Source: Ancylostoma caninum
Lineage: Eukaryota > Nematoda > Chromadorea > Rhabditida > Ancylostomatidae
Assembly: GCA_037903475.1 (NCBI GenBank)
Contig: JBAJFG010000328.1
Span: forward strand, 434,001-498,000
Length of the DNA: 64,000 nt
Direction of reading: 5' to 3'
The position numbers and the translations under genes are program-made. Below are positions 61,535-64,000 of the stretch, in pieces. The notes beneath the pieces were generated by a model. The model saw nothing but the letters and a program-made list of their open reading frames with translations, searched no databases and was not told where the DNA came from. Numbering within the stretch: the first letter of the stretch is position 1; every line of letters starts with the position of its first letter.

Positions 61535-64000
61535 ATGGTATGTTTTTATCATTTATCTCAAAATTCAGTGTCTTTTATAGGATTAGCAAGTAACAGTGAA
61601 GAGCTCCTAAGGTGTAGTACTTACACCTAATGAAGGTTGCTTATTGGTTCAGTGGTATCGCAGCTTAGAATCCTGCAATTCTCTAAAACTTTCAGAGATT
61701 TCCTTGAAATTTTAGAGATATATCATGTTCTCGGCCAACCAAACATTCGCCTATTTTTTTGAGATTTTATCGAGCTCGTCCTCACGATACTTTTTCCACA
61801 CAGCTGGACCTCCATTTGAAAAGTTGCGCTTATCTCAAGGAGACCACCTACTGTTTAAGGAAATTTGGGTCCTTTCGAATCCCCCGTTTCCTCTCCGTCC
61901 AAAAGGTGCATTCTACGAATTTCCGAAATTTATACTCCTTTCCTATAGCCAGATGATTCCAAAGACGCTCTAGATCTCTCATCAACACTGTATCCACTAT
62001 GTTGTACTGTAATAGTAACATTTACGCACGTGGCCGCCGAATTTGCCTAGTCCTTCCCGAAAATTCCACGTTCGCAGCCTCGCCTGCTCGTGAAGCCCGC
62101 CGGAGTTGTAAAGCTCTGACGGCGAGTCTTTTCGCGTCTGGCAGCTGACGTTGTAATAACGGGTAGGAGGCATTGTATTCTTCCAATAATTGATTGGAAT
62201 AAAAGCCATCCCATCTAGTCCATGAATTTGAATCATTTGTAGGAAATCAGATTGGAATTAATATTGATACTACGTCAATCCACAACCTCTTAGCGAATAA
62301 TACTGTCGTTCCTTAAAACCTCTGAAACCATATATTAAAAGGTAATTTTTTTCGGAATTTTCAACGGCAGTTGGAACAATGGACAGTAACAGAAATCGTC
62401 CATGAAATTACAAAGCAGAGGATACAGTAAGAACTTATATTGATAGTATATCAAAGCAGTCTGTTGCTTCGGTGTATTTGAGATCTAGTGAAGCAAAGCC
62501 ATAGAAGTTTTGATACATGTGTTGTTTTCGAACATTTGTCACAGTAAAAGTTTAGCAATGAGTATTTCGATAGAATTTACTCAGTTAAAAATATAATCAA
62601 CTGTACATTCTTTTCATTTAACTCTAACAATTTCAAATGGACCAGATAGCCGATCAGAGACCGAAACTCTCTCTGCAGTTTATCCTGGGAATTTGATGGC
62701 GTCAGAGAGTTGCCAAGTTTCAACAGCTTGCAATGAAGACACAAATAGTTGTTGTCCTTATAAAACATCTTGCGGATTCTGAACAAGATGATATCCTTCT
62801 TCCAAAATAGCATATTTCGAGCATATGTCATGCTGTCACCTTACCAGTCAAAGATTTGTGGCAGATGTTTCTCAAGAAAAAAAAACAAACCGAAGATTAA
62901 TGGGGTATGATTAGGGTCAGATGCCTTCACTCTATGATTTCATCTCATTTTTGTGCCACTTTACAGTGTTTTGACATCATAGAATAGGTAACGCATCGAC
63001 GGAAACAGCAAAAAGAAAATTCATCTCCGGACATACATACATGTTAGGGTGGATCATTAAAATTGATAAGTGGTGGTAACAGTACATTAAAAGAAGCAGT
63101 ACATGATAATGATGACAATTTAAAAAAATTATAGGTGTGCTTTGCAGTGAGGGTGAAGCCTACTGCATCCAATTTCACTGCTTGAAACAACTGAGGCAGA
63201 GAAGAGGAAGAACTACTCTCAGAAGAAACTGAAACTAACTCAAAAAGAAAATCTAAACTAAAGATCGATTTTTTTAAAATTCTGCCCAGAACCTGGTCAA
63301 AAATACTGAGACAGATTGAGACCTAATTTGAGTCCTTTTACGTGTTTTTTTAGGGGAGGGGGGGGGGGGACGGAGGAAGAAAGAATGAGGGCCTATTAAC
63401 AGCAGCAAAGAGTAATGCATCGAGTGACTACCATTTGTCACGAAGTTTCATAACCTTCCTCAAGGAACAAGAATGTGAGCTTATTTTTGGGTGATACAAA
63501 ATTATTGTGAAGGAAGGAAGAGAAAAAATATGAGAAATGGAAATGTGAATGTCTACAGCATGTGAATTTATAGTCATATCTTCTTCATTATGAAAAGTTA
63601 GCCTTATGACTTGTTTGTAATCTTCTTGGAAGTTATCTCTTTCCAGGCTGAAGACATCGAAGAGATCCTCGCTGAGATTGACGGAGAGCAGATCGAGGGT
63701 AAGTCGTCTAAAAGCATCTTAGTCACCCGCTTCTATACATTTCGATTCCAGAGTACCAGAAATTCTTCGATGATTTCGACCGCGGAAAGCAAGGCTACAT
63801 CATGGCCACACAGATCGGCCAGATCATGCGTGCTATGGAGCAGGAGTTCGACGAGAAGGTTCGTTTCCACAGTTCAGTTTGCGCACCGATTGACAGCTAT
63901 CCACGCTTTAGCACTTTTTCCTCGATATTCTCGGTAGACACATGACACTGCTCACTGACATGGTTACTTTCTTGTCTATGACTTAACAGCTGCCGATTGT
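61535..64000 (+). CDS. pat-10: Troponin C, body-wall muscle type (5' part, runs off the window)
   Basis: Calcium-sensing subunit of the thin-filament troponin complex. Exon 1 supplies only the ATG (61535-61537) and is followed directly by GTATGT; exon 2 is 63647-63698 (AEDIEEILAEIDGEQIE plus one base); exon 3 is 63752-63858 (YQKFFDDFDRG, continuing to MRAMEQEFDEK). The donor after exon 3 is GTTCGT, and the rest lies beyond 64000. The fit to nematode PAT-10 is close throughout, including the MAEDIEEIL start and the QIGQIMRAMEQ helix; it differs clearly from the pharyngeal isoform. EF-hand 1 (loop starting DRGKQGYI) lacks the acidic ligands at positions 3 and 12, so it should not bind calcium, as is usual for invertebrate site I. 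Intron 1 is 2109 bases and is the natural place for muscle control elements; a CAGCTG E-box is at about 62141. The model is partial only because of the window edge. Confidence 0.95.

Overview
This is a repeat-rich piece of a eukaryotic nuclear genome, almost certainly a clade V parasitic nematode and most likely a hookworm (Ancylostoma-like). The evidence is a nematode muscle troponin C gene (pat-10 type) entering at the right edge, small introns with GT..TTTCAG ends, RTE-type LINE copies of a kind I know to be abundant in hookworm DNA, and dense short inverted-repeat elements. There are no operons in the bacterial sense, no CRISPR and no rRNA. Most long reading frames are repeats; the real genes are split into short exons and had to be assembled from splice signals and frame.

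Five gene loci are supported. (1) 16683-19896 and (2) 57225-58508, both plus strand, are paralogous five-exon genes for secreted proteins of about 107 and 102 residues. They share all four intron positions and phases, a TATA box 43 bases before the ATG, and a strongly conserved C-terminal half; I do not recognise the family. (3) 43232-48345, plus strand, is a six-exon gene for a 233-residue single-pass membrane protein with a charged tail, interrupted by introns loaded with mobile elements and a 553-base perfect CA tract. (4) 36013-37468, plus strand, is a large exon coding for a Gly/Arg-rich repeat followed by a Thr-rich mucin-like stretch. (5) 61535 to beyond 64000, plus strand, is the 5' part of troponin C, starting with an exon that codes only for the initiator Met.

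The rest is mobile-element and tandem-repeat DNA. LINE remnants: minus strand 2195-3625, plus 8440-8610 (3' tail only), minus 11825-12270, plus 38963-39122 (3' tail only), plus 40786-42440 (long open RT), minus 52665-56000 (split by a 594-base insertion). A GIY-YIG fragment of a Penelope-like element lies at 7150-7475. At least eight families of short inverted-repeat elements occur, several in two or three copies. The most striking repeat structure is 27161-32806: an inverted repeat of about 5.6 kb whose two arms (about 2.2 and 1.85 kb) are built from a ~60-base minisatellite arranged in higher-order units (244 bases in the left arm, 440 in the right). Related short minisatellite patches lie at 18632-18960, 22430-22830 and 30200-30370.

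The gene models rest on frame, splice signals and paralogue comparison by eye. No database search was run.
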